Positions 49,721-56,944 of a stretch of DNA of 64,000 nucleotides are shown in pieces. The notes under the pieces were generated by a model. That model was not told the DNA's origin and searched no databases. It saw nothing but the letters and a program-made list of their open reading frames with translations. The translations under genes and the position numbers were made by a program. Position 1 is the stretch's first letter. The number at the start of each line of letters is the position of its first letter. Origin of the DNA: DASVCN01 sp040905665 (lineage in GTDB: Bacteria > Deinococcota > Deinococci > Deinococcales > Trueperaceae); assembly GCA_040905665.1 (NCBI GenBank), contig JBBDRD010000050.1, forward strand, positions 1 through 64,000. The letters are read 5' to 3'.

Positions 49721-50644
49721 TCACCACCGATAATGCCGAATGTGCTCCCCACGATCAGCGATCTGACTCATCGCCTGCAGACCTATCTCGATATGCAGGT
49801 CGGTGAACTGCCGGAATACCTTGCGCGCCGACTCCCTCGTCTTGATCCCCCCCTTTCGTACCGGCAGGTCGGAGACCAGCAGCAGGGCGCCGATGGGAAC
49901 CTTCGACGCGAAGCCCACGGAGAAGAGAGTCGACGATTCCATGTCGATCGCCAGCGCCCGCTCCTCGTAGAGCTGAGACTTGAACTTCTCGTTAAACTCC
50001 CAGAACCGGTAATCGGTCGTATGGACCACCCCGGTCCGGTAGTCGAGTCCTTTTTCGACGATGATCTGCGAGACGAACTTCTGGACCTTGAAAGTCGGCA
50101 GCGCCGGAACCTGCGGAGGCATGAAGTGCCGGGACGCTCCCTCATCTCGAATGGCAGCCGTGGGAACGATGAAGTCTCCCACCTGTAGCGAGCGGTGCAA
50201 CCCGCCGCAGATGCCCAGGAACAGCGTCGCTTTTGGATCGGCGGTCGCGAGGACCTCGATAATCAGCGCCGCCACCGGTGAGCCGATCGAGAAGTTGATG
50301 ATGGAGACTCCCTGCTTCTCACTGTGAGCAGCGGTCATGGCCGAGCCTTCGGTGACCTGGGCGTCATCACAGAGGATCTGGAACCGCTCCATGTAGTAGT
50401 GAAAGTTCGTCAAGATAATCTGCTTCTGGAAGCGCTCGGGTGCGGTGCCGGTGTATCGCTCGAGGAACTCACGCCCGATCTTCCACTTCTCCGGATTTGC
50501 ATAGATCAGGTTGTCGCTGCCGGGCCTCCGCAAATCGCCGTCATCGGTCTCTGACGCACTGTCCTGCACCGTTAAGGTGTTCGGGTCGGCGGCGACCTCA
50601 TTCGCAGGCGAGTTGCTCTCTTCTTGATCGTCCTTTGATCGCAT
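49721..50644 (-). CDS. amn: AMP nucleosidase (short form)
   Basis: Cleaves AMP to adenine and ribose 5-phosphate. The 307-aa protein belongs to the short AMP nucleosidase group: WKIGREFLERYTGTAPERF, ILTNFHYYMERF, the purine-phosphorylase-fold core IINFSIGSPVAALIIEVL, FLGICGGLH, and AIDMESSTLFSVGF with LLVSDLPVRKGGIKT near the end (active-site Glu and Asp). It lacks the N-terminal regulatory domain of E. coli Amn (484 aa) and instead has about 48 acidic, probably disordered residues. Confidence 0.88.
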   Translation of the reverse strand: MRSKDDQEESNSPANEVAADPNTLTVQDSASETDDGDLRRPGSDNLIYANPEKWKIGREFLERYTGTAPERFQKQIILTNFHYYMERFQILCDDAQVTEGSAMTAAHSEKQGVSIINFSIGSPVAALIIEVLATADPKATLFLGICGGLHRSLQVGDFIVPTAAIRDEGASRHFMPPQVPALPTFKVQKFVSQIIVEKGLDYRTGVVHTTDYRFWEFNEKFKSQLYEERALAIDMESSTLFSVGFASKVPIGALLLVSDLPVRKGGIKTRESARKVFRQFTDLHIEIGLQAMSQIADRGEHIRHYRW

Positions 50645-50649
50645 GCGTC

Positions 50650-50655
50650 ACCCTA
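50650..50655 (-). promoter_or_regulatory. Leaderless-type -10 box (TAGGGT) of amn
   Basis: On the minus strand TAGGGT, five bases (GACGC), then the ATG at 50644. Confidence 0.4.
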
Positions 50656-50871
50656 ACCAATGCGCCGGGGTACAGCAACGACGGCAGGCACGAAAGCAGC
50701 CACCGCCCGCTCCTTCACTTTGCCCTCGAGAGCACAGCCCGCGGGTGCAATTCGCCCACTTTCACATGCCACACGTACAGGTGATACTTCACAACGGCCG
50801 TCGGAATAAGCGTGGAATCATTGGCCAAGCGCGGGAAATACCGATCTTGCCGCAGTTGCGAGGTGTTTAGC

Positions 50872-51441
50872 ATGGCCGATGAGTATGTTGTCTACGTAGA
50901 ATCTCCCCAAGGAGAACCCTCTGCCGAGGCGCGGGGGCGATTGGCGGAGTTACTCGGACTCGACATCCCCAAGCTCGATGCACTTCTACGGCGCCTGCCG
51001 GCCGCGGTGACGAAGCCGGTGCCGGAGGGCACGGCGGTGGCAGTTGCCCGCCGCTTCCGGGAGGCGGGAATGGAAGCGTCCCTACGCGCCCATGACGCTG
51101 ATGAACTCGCCGCGGACGGTGCGACGAAGCCTCTTTCGCAGTCCGACGGTTATAACGAAGCCACCCCTATACCGGAGCCCAGCGGAAGCTACGGCCCCGG
51201 CTACGGCGCCGCTTACGGTGCCAGTGAGGATGCCGCCGGAGCGGCTGATGACGAGCCGAGCGAGTCGTGGAAAACGCAATTCGGAACACGCGAGACGGTC
51301 GAGGACGAAGAGGAAGCGGACGAACTGTTTCCGCCGGCCGCATTCGCGCAACCGCAGGGCCCCAAGGCACCCTCCCGGCCTCTGCTAATTGCGTTTCTCG
51401 TTGTGCTAGCCGTACTGGCGGCGCTCTGGTTCCTCTTCTAG
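50872..51441 (+). CDS. Tail-anchored protein with a small N-terminal L7/L12-like domain, unknown function
   Basis: A 189-aa protein from the ATG at 50872, eleven bases or so after GAGGTG. Residues 1-75 look like a compact alpha/beta domain (RLAELLGLDIPKLDALLRRL, then AAVTKPVPEGTAVAVARRF with REAGMEASL) reminiscent of the ribosomal L7/L12 C-terminal fold seen in several Deinococcota hypothetical proteins. Residues 76-165 are acidic and Gly/Tyr/Pro-rich, likely disordered (GPGYGAAYGAS). One membrane helix at about 170-188 ends the chain, so the domain should face the cytoplasm. No function known. Confidence 0.75.
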   Translation: MADEYVVYVESPQGEPSAEARGRLAELLGLDIPKLDALLRRLPAAVTKPVPEGTAVAVARRFREAGMEASLRAHDADELAADGATKPLSQSDGYNEATPIPEPSGSYGPGYGAAYGASEDAAGAADDEPSESWKTQFGTRETVEDEEEADELFPPAAFAQPQGPKAPSRPLLIAFLVVLAVLAALWFLF

Positions 51442-51454
51442 CTGCCGGTTGAAG

Positions 51455-52612
51455 TCACTGTCCGAGCAGGCGTTCGATGCGCACCAACGCCTCACGCACG
51501 TTGTCGAGGCTGGTGGCGTATGAGAGCCGGGCCTGGCCAGGCGCAAGAAAATCGGTACCCGGCACCACACCGACACGCGCTTCCTCTAAAAGCCGAGTGG
51601 CGGCCACGGTCTCGTCGGCGTGAATCGGAGTGAGATCGGTCATCACATAGAACGCGCCTTGGGGATTGGGCGTGGCAAGTCCCAAACGGTTGAGCCCTTC
51701 GACGAGAACGTCGCGCCGCTCCTTGTATGCAAGTCGCGTCATCTCGATAAACGCCGCCGTCTTCTCCACCTCGTTGAGCGCCACCGTCACAGCATGCTGC
51801 GCTAACGAGTTGGTGCCGCTTGTCGACTGGCCCTGGAGCCGGTTCATCGCCGCGATTAGCGGCGCCGGTCCCACCCCGTAGCCGATTCTCCAGCCGGTCA
51901 AAGCATAGGCCTTGGATGCGCCATGGATTATCAGCGTCTTATCGGGAGCGAACTTCGCAGCCGAAGTGAATTCTCCCTCGTAGACGAGGTGCTCGTAGAT
52001 GTCGTCCGAAAACACCCAAATGTCACGTTCAGCCGCGATCTCCACGATCTCACGGATCACCTCGGACGGATATACGGCGCCGGTGGGGTTGCTGGGTGAG
52101 TTGATGAGAATTACCCGCGTCCGTTCGGTCAGCGCATCGAGAATCGCCTGAGGGTTGGGAACGAATCCTTCCGCAGCGGTTGTTGGCACCGCGACGATGA
52201 CTCCACCGGCAAGCTCGATCTGCGCCGGATACGAGACCCAGTAAGGTGATGGCACGATCACCTCATCCCCCGGGTTCAGGACCGCCATGAAGGCGTTGTA
52301 GAGCACTTGCTTGCCGCCGGTCGAGACGATCACCTGCCCCGGCGAGTAGTTCAGACCGTTCTCTCGCTCGAACTTGTTACATACCGCCTGGCGAAGATCG
52401 AGCGTGCCCTCCGAGGCGGTGTATTTGGTGAGTCCCAGCTCGAGCCCCTCGCGAATCGCGTCAAAGACATGCTGCGGCGGTTGGAAGTCGGGCTCCCCTG
52501 CCGTCATCGCAATAACGTCAACGCCGCTGCGTGCGAGCTCCTTGGCTTTCGTGTTGAAGGCGACGGTAGCCGACGCCTTGAGTCGCTGGATACTCTGGGA
52601 CAGTTGGGGCAT
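51455..52612 (-). CDS. aspC: Class I/II pyridoxal-phosphate aminotransferase (aspartate aminotransferase-like)
   Basis: A 385-aa fold-type I aminotransferase of the Igamma-like thermophile group (Thermus AspC). Motifs: MTAGEPDFQPP, YTASEGTLDLRQAV, STGGKQVLYNAF, SPYWVSYPAQIELAGG, LINSPSNPTGAVYP, SDDIYEHLVY and the PLP Lys in GASKAYALTGWRIGYG near residue 233. The ATG at 52612 (after GAGGAGAGG) starts the usual N-terminal helix. The likely reaction is aspartate/2-oxoglutarate transamination; related enzymes also accept other amino acids. Confidence 0.9.
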   Translation of the reverse strand: MPQLSQSIQRLKASATVAFNTKAKELARSGVDVIAMTAGEPDFQPPQHVFDAIREGLELGLTKYTASEGTLDLRQAVCNKFERENGLNYSPGQVIVSTGGKQVLYNAFMAVLNPGDEVIVPSPYWVSYPAQIELAGGVIVAVPTTAAEGFVPNPQAILDALTERTRVILINSPSNPTGAVYPSEVIREIVEIAAERDIWVFSDDIYEHLVYEGEFTSAAKFAPDKTLIIHGASKAYALTGWRIGYGVGPAPLIAAMNRLQGQSTSGTNSLAQHAVTVALNEVEKTAAFIEMTRLAYKERRDVLVEGLNRLGLATPNPQGAFYVMTDLTPIHADETVAATRLLEEARVGVVPGTDFLAPGQARLSYATSLDNVREALVRIERLLGQ

Positions 52613-52652
52613 GCCTCTCCTCGGCTTTGTGAGTGTTGGACGTGCGCAAATA

Positions 52653-53072
52653 CTACTGGAGCTTTTCGCCGCCGAAGAAGATCTCGATCTCCCGCTTGGC
52701 GGTCGCCGGGGCATCGGAGCCGTGCGCCACGTTCTCGTCGATGCTTGTAGCGAAGTCACCCCGGATGGTGCCGGGGGAAGCGTCGGCCGGGTTGGTGGCG
52801 CCCATCATCTTGCGCCATTCGGCAATCGCGTTCTCGCCCTCCACCACCATGGCAACGACCGGACCTCCCGTGATGAACGAGACGAGACCTTCGAAGAAAG
52901 GCTTGCCTTCATGCTCGCCATAGTGGCGCTCGGCCATCTCGCGGGAGATGCGCATCATCTTGAGGGCGACGATGCAAAAACCCTTCGCCTCGAGCCGGCG
53001 GATTACCTCGCCTACCAGCGCGCGCTTCACGCCGTCGGGCTTGACCATTGCAAATGTGCGTTCAGAAGCCAT
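52653..53072 (-). CDS. ndk: Nucleoside diphosphate kinase
   Basis: Transfers the gamma-phosphate between NTPs and NDPs through a phosphohistidine. The 139-aa protein is complete: ERTFAMVKPDGVKRALVGEVI, FFEGLVSFITGGPVVAMV, and the active-site His in IDENVAHGSDAPATAKREIE near residue 118. It has the short C-terminus of tetrameric bacterial forms. It lies 40 bases upstream of the aminotransferase gene on the same strand. Confidence 0.97.
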   Translation of the reverse strand: MASERTFAMVKPDGVKRALVGEVIRRLEAKGFCIVALKMMRISREMAERHYGEHEGKPFFEGLVSFITGGPVVAMVVEGENAIAEWRKMMGATNPADASPGTIRGDFATSIDENVAHGSDAPATAKREIEIFFGGEKLQ

Positions 53073-53112
53073 AACCCGGAAAGGATATCACGGGCGCGGG
53101 CGCACAAACGGC

Positions 53113-53601
53113 CTAGATATCCTTGGAAATAATCTCGAGCTGCTCCAGGTGATTCAGGTCGTGCCCCGCCACTGTTCGTACCATCAGATCCATCGACATC
53201 ATTCCGCGCTGAGGATGGTACGCCTCCTTGAGCCAGCCATCCAGGTCGAGCGTTGCCAACAACGCCAGATTCCACGAACGAACCGAGGTAAAGCCGGCCA
53301 CGGCAAGCGACGGGTCGGCTCGCCTGTAACGCTGCGCCCAACGATCCTGATCGAACGGTTGCAGGACCGGTTCACTCTCTGCCAGCGTTTGCCGGAAGCG
53401 GAATGCATGGGCCAATTCGACGTCGGCCAGATGAGCGAGAATCTCCCGCGCGTTCCACTTACCCGGGGCGTAGGACCGGGCGAAATCTTGCGGCACGAAG
53501 CCCTGGACGAGCTCCTCGATCCGCAGCGGGGTGACCTGCAGGACCTCGATCGGATCCCTCTCACCCAGGGTGGCGAGGATGCGTTCTAGGTAGTTCTGCA
53601 T
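53113..53601 (-). CDS. DinB-family protein
   Basis: A 162-aa four-helix-bundle protein of the DinB/YfiT superfamily. The three metal-type histidines are present: HLADVELAHAFRF (about residue 57) and GHDLNHLEQLE (HxxxH, about 147-151). Many such proteins are metal-dependent thiol transferases (bacillithiol S-transferase-like); Deinococcota contain bacillithiol, so this role is possible but not shown. It is divergent from the rhodanese gene, 49 bases apart. Confidence 0.88.
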   Translation of the reverse strand: MQNYLERILATLGERDPIEVLQVTPLRIEELVQGFVPQDFARSYAPGKWNAREILAHLADVELAHAFRFRQTLAESEPVLQPFDQDRWAQRYRRADPSLAVAGFTSVRSWNLALLATLDLDGWLKEAYHPQRGMMSMDLMVRTVAGHDLNHLEQLEIISKDI

Positions 53602-53608
53602 GCGTCAC

Positions 53609-53614
53609 ACTCTA
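53609..53614 (-). promoter_or_regulatory. Leaderless-type -10 box (TAGAGT) of the DinB gene
   Basis: On the minus strand TAGAGT, seven bases, then the ATG at 53601. Confidence 0.45.
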
Positions 53615-53638
53615 CAGGAGGAGGGCCGCGCAGATGGC

Positions 53639-53644
53639 TATAGT
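53639..53644 (+). promoter_or_regulatory. Leaderless-type -10 box (TATAGT) of the rhodanese gene
   Basis: TATAGT, six bases (GGGCCC), then the ATG at 53651. Confidence 0.55.
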
Positions 53645-53650
53645 GGGCCC

Positions 53651-53986
53651 ATGAGTGATCAGCTACCGCAGATAGATGTCGACGAAGCCAATCGCCGTCG
53701 CGGTCGCGGCGCGCCGCTGATCGATGTGCGCGAACCCGCCGAGTACAGCGAGGTCCGAATTCCCGGAGCCCAGCTTCTCCCCATGTCGGAGTTTTTGGAG
53801 CGTTACCGTGAGGAGCTGCCTCAAGACCAGGAGCTGATGATCCAGTGCCGCAGCGGCGGACGGAGCGGCGAGGTAACCAGGGTCCTGCTGGAGCGCGGTT
53901 ACCGGGCCGTAAACGTCGCCGGTGGGATACTGGCGTGGGAGAGCGCCGGTCTGCCGGTCGATCGAGACGAGGAACAGCAGGAGTAA
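53651..53986 (+). CDS. Single-domain rhodanese (GlpE/PspE-like)
   Basis: A 111-aa rhodanese domain with the family start IDVDEANRRRGRGAPLIDVREPAEYSEVRIPGA and the active-site loop MIQCRSGGRSG, Cys at about residue 67. The loop has six residues, as in enzymes acting on sulfur rather than phosphate. Cytoplasmic, likely a sulfur carrier; partner unknown. It converges on nuoN with 3 bases between stops. Confidence 0.9.
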   Translation: MSDQLPQIDVDEANRRRGRGAPLIDVREPAEYSEVRIPGAQLLPMSEFLERYREELPQDQELMIQCRSGGRSGEVTRVLLERGYRAVNVAGGILAWESAGLPVDRDEEQQE

Positions 53987-53989
53987 ACC

Positions 53990-55456
53990 CTAGAGACCGG
54001 CGAAGAGCTGCACGCCGACCTCTAGCAGGCCATACCACCAGCCGGGGAAGAGTCCCAACAACACGGTTCCGGCGGCGGCCACAGCTACCGCCGCGCCCGT
54101 AGAGGCGCTGTGGAAGCCTTGCGCCGTGAAGGCGGGCTCGCGGAAGTACATGAAAGCGATCACCCGGAAGTAGTAGGCTGCCGCCACCACGCTGGTGAGG
54201 ATTCCGATAACGGCCAAGGTGAAGTGGCCCGCCTCGAGCACCGCGCCGAAAACCATCACCTTTCCCGCGAAGCCCGCCAACGGCGGTATACCGGCGAGAC
54301 TTAGCATGAAGACCGCCATCGCCGCGGCCAGCATCGGCCGAGTACGTGAAAGGCCGGCGAACCGCTCGAGATCGTCACCATGATCCAAGCGGTCGCTCAT
54401 GAGGGTGAGAACCGCAAACGCACCGGCGGTCATGAGGGTGTATGCCAGCAGGTACCACATACCCGCGCGCATACCACCGGCATCGACAGCCAGTACCGCC
54501 AGTCCCAGGTAACCTGCGTGCGCAACCGCCGAGTAGGCCAGCATGCGCTTTACCCCGCGCTGCACATAGGCGGCCAAGTTACCCACTATCATCGTGAGGC
54601 CCACGATCCATACGAAGGCCTGCAACACAATGGGAGACAGTTCCGGAAAAACGGTGGCGGCGACCCGCAGCAGCGCTGCGAACGCAGCCGTCTTCACCGC
54701 TACGCTCATGTAGGAGGTAACCGCGGTAGGAGCACCGGTGTAGGCGTCGGGCGCCCACTGATGGAAGGGAACCAGCGAAGCCTTGAACGCCAGGCCGGCG
54801 AGTACCAGCAGGCCACCCAGTGTCGCCAACATCAGCGACGGAAAGTCCACGGCACCAACCGCGGCCGCGATCCCCGCATAACTGAAGGTGCCCGAGGCAC
54901 CGTAGGTGAGTGCGATCCCGTAGATGAGGACGGCGGAGGCGAAGGCGCCCAACAGGAAGTACTTCATCCCCGCCTCTTCACTTTCACGGGCTCCCTGGCG
55001 CCAGGCCGACAGCACGTATACCGCCAGCGAGGTGATCTCCAAGCCTAGTAGCAAGGTGATGAGGTCCCCGGCAGAGGCCATTACCATCGCGCCGGTGGCC
55101 GAAAGCAGCATCAGCGGGTAGTACTCGGGTTGATCGAGGCCGGTTCGTTCCAGGTAATCGTAGGAGATGAGGACCGCGAGTGTCGTGCCCAGGATGATCA
55201 CGAAGTGGAAAGCGGTCGCCGGCAGATCGGCCAGATAATGCAGGCCGAACGCGGCCGCCTCGATTCCGTGGCGTTCATTCTGGAACAGCGCCAGGGTAAT
55301 CACGCCGGCGGTCACGAGACCAACCAGGCTGAGGATCGCCGTTGGTCTGCTGTCCCTCTGGTAGAGCGCGAAAAAGACGCCGACGGACGCGGTCAATAGC
55401 AGGAGGAGTGGTGGCGTAATGGCCAGCCACTGGATGTCGAGGGCGGGCGGAAGCAT
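53990..55456 (-). CDS. nuoN: NADH-quinone oxidoreductase subunit N (Nqo14)
   Basis: An antiporter-like membrane subunit of Complex I that forms part of the proton-pumping arm. The 488 aa have about 14 membrane helices with the conserved Glu in LLLGLEITSLAVYVL, the Lys helix FKASLVPFHQWAPDAYTGAPTAVTSYMS, and KRMLAYSAVAHAGYLGLAV. Last gene of the nuo run, directly after nuoM. Confidence 0.96.
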   Translation of the reverse strand: MLPPALDIQWLAITPPLLLLLTASVGVFFALYQRDSRPTAILSLVGLVTAGVITLALFQNERHGIEAAAFGLHYLADLPATAFHFVIILGTTLAVLISYDYLERTGLDQPEYYPLMLLSATGAMVMASAGDLITLLLGLEITSLAVYVLSAWRQGARESEEAGMKYFLLGAFASAVLIYGIALTYGASGTFSYAGIAAAVGAVDFPSLMLATLGGLLVLAGLAFKASLVPFHQWAPDAYTGAPTAVTSYMSVAVKTAAFAALLRVAATVFPELSPIVLQAFVWIVGLTMIVGNLAAYVQRGVKRMLAYSAVAHAGYLGLAVLAVDAGGMRAGMWYLLAYTLMTAGAFAVLTLMSDRLDHGDDLERFAGLSRTRPMLAAAMAVFMLSLAGIPPLAGFAGKVMVFGAVLEAGHFTLAVIGILTSVVAAAYYFRVIAFMYFREPAFTAQGFHSASTGAAVAVAAAGTVLLGLFPGWWYGLLEVGVQLFAGL

Positions 55457-56944
55457 CTAACGGACCTCCCGTTGGCCTGATACGTTATCGGCCTGCGTAC
55501 CGTCGGGCGTGCGTGCCGGTGCTGGTGTGGCGAGCGGGCCTTCGATCGCCAGCCGTGACTGCGCCTCGATTCGCTCGAGCTGCGGTGCAGGAGCGAGTCC
55601 CAGCCAGAGTATTCCGGCCAGGATCGGAATCAGCACCAGCACCTCGACAGAGCCGAGGTCGGCGACGGCCCGCGTCGGCTTGCCCTGGTAGATTCTCTGG
55701 TAGAGGTTCACGCCGTAAACACCGGCCGCGATGACGGCCGCAACCGTCACCACTCCAGCGGCGACGCTCGCCTGGAAGGCGCCCAGCAGGCTCAGAAACT
55801 CACCGGGGAAGTTAGCCAAGCCCGGCACCCCGATGCTCGCGAAAAGTACGAATAGGCTTACTCCGGCGAACGCAGGAGCGCTCTTGGCGAGACCCCCATA
55901 GGCGTCGAGGTCGAAACTCCCACTGCGGGCGTGGAGCATGCCGGCCAGGAGGAAGAGCCCGCCGGTGGAGATCATCTGCGCGGCCAACAGATACATCGCC
56001 CCATTGGCGCCCGCTACTTCGAGGGCGAACACGCCCGCACCGGCGACACCCATGTGCGAAAGCGAAGCGTAGGCCAGCAGGCGTTTGAGGTCGGTCTGCC
56101 GCGTTGCGATTATCGCTGCGTAGAGGGCGGTCACGGCCGACAGCGCCAGTAGTAGTGGGCTCCAACGCTCGGCCGCAGCTGGTAGAAGCGGCAGCGCCCA
56201 GGCGAAGAAGCCGAACGCCCCCACCTTGTATAGGCTTCCGGCGACGTCGGCCGAGCCGGAGGGGTGATTTTGCACGTGGAAGTCGATGAGCCATGAATGA
56301 AGCGGCAGTATGGGCAGCTTCACTGCGAAAGCGATCACGAATGCCGCGAAGAGCCACGACTGGGTCGTCACCGGTAGCGCCGGGGTGGCCAACAGCAGGT
56401 CGGAGAGGAGGTACGACTCGGCGCCCGAGAGCGGTTTGAGCGCCAGGATCGCCACCAGCATCAGGAAGGAGCCGGTGAGCGCGTAGAGCAGGTACTTCAT
56501 TGTCGCCTCGCGGCGCCGCTCCCCGCCCCAACCGCCCAGCATCAGCAGGCTGGGGATGAGGGCAGCTTCCCAGAACACGTAGAACAGAACCAGGTCCTTT
56601 GCCAGGAAGAGTCCGTTGATGGAGGCCTGCATGACGAGCAGCAGTGCCAGGAAGCCGTGAGTACGCCTGCTTACTCGCACTCCGGCCCAGATGACGGTGG
56701 GGATCATGGTTAGTGCAGCCGCCATTACCAGGACCGAGGCCGCGCCGGCCGGATCGAGCGTGAAGGTGACTCCCAAACCGGGGATCCAGGGCACACTCAC
56801 TCCGGAAGTTCCCGACAGGAGGACCGCCGCGACGAAGGTGGCGATGGTGGCGAACAGCGCGACCGCGCGCGCTGGGCCGGTAGCCCGCAGGAAAGAGAGC
56901 AGTAACCCTGCGATCAGGGGGACGAGCACAGCAGCAACGCTCAT
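55457..56944 (-). CDS. nuoM: NADH-quinone oxidoreductase subunit M (Nqo13)
   Basis: The middle antiporter-like subunit. The roughly 495-aa chain has the VFWEAALIPSLLML helix with the conserved Glu, FAVKLPILPLHSWLIDFHVQ with the key Lys and the HVQNHPSGSADVAGSLYKVGAFG block, and LKRLLAYASLSHMGVAG. I use the ATG that overlaps the nuoL stop (TGATG); a GTG one codon upstream is possible. The 55457 end abuts the nuoN start. Confidence 0.96.
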   Translation of the reverse strand: MSVAAVLVPLIAGLLLSFLRATGPARAVALFATIATFVAAVLLSGTSGVSVPWIPGLGVTFTLDPAGAASVLVMAAALTMIPTVIWAGVRVSRRTHGFLALLLVMQASINGLFLAKDLVLFYVFWEAALIPSLLMLGGWGGERRREATMKYLLYALTGSFLMLVAILALKPLSGAESYLLSDLLLATPALPVTTQSWLFAAFVIAFAVKLPILPLHSWLIDFHVQNHPSGSADVAGSLYKVGAFGFFAWALPLLPAAAERWSPLLLALSAVTALYAAIIATRQTDLKRLLAYASLSHMGVAGAGVFALEVAGANGAMYLLAAQMISTGGLFLLAGMLHARSGSFDLDAYGGLAKSAPAFAGVSLFVLFASIGVPGLANFPGEFLSLLGAFQASVAAGVVTVAAVIAAGVYGVNLYQRIYQGKPTRAVADLGSVEVLVLIPILAGILWLGLAPAPQLERIEAQSRLAIEGPLATPAPARTPDGTQADNVSGQREVR

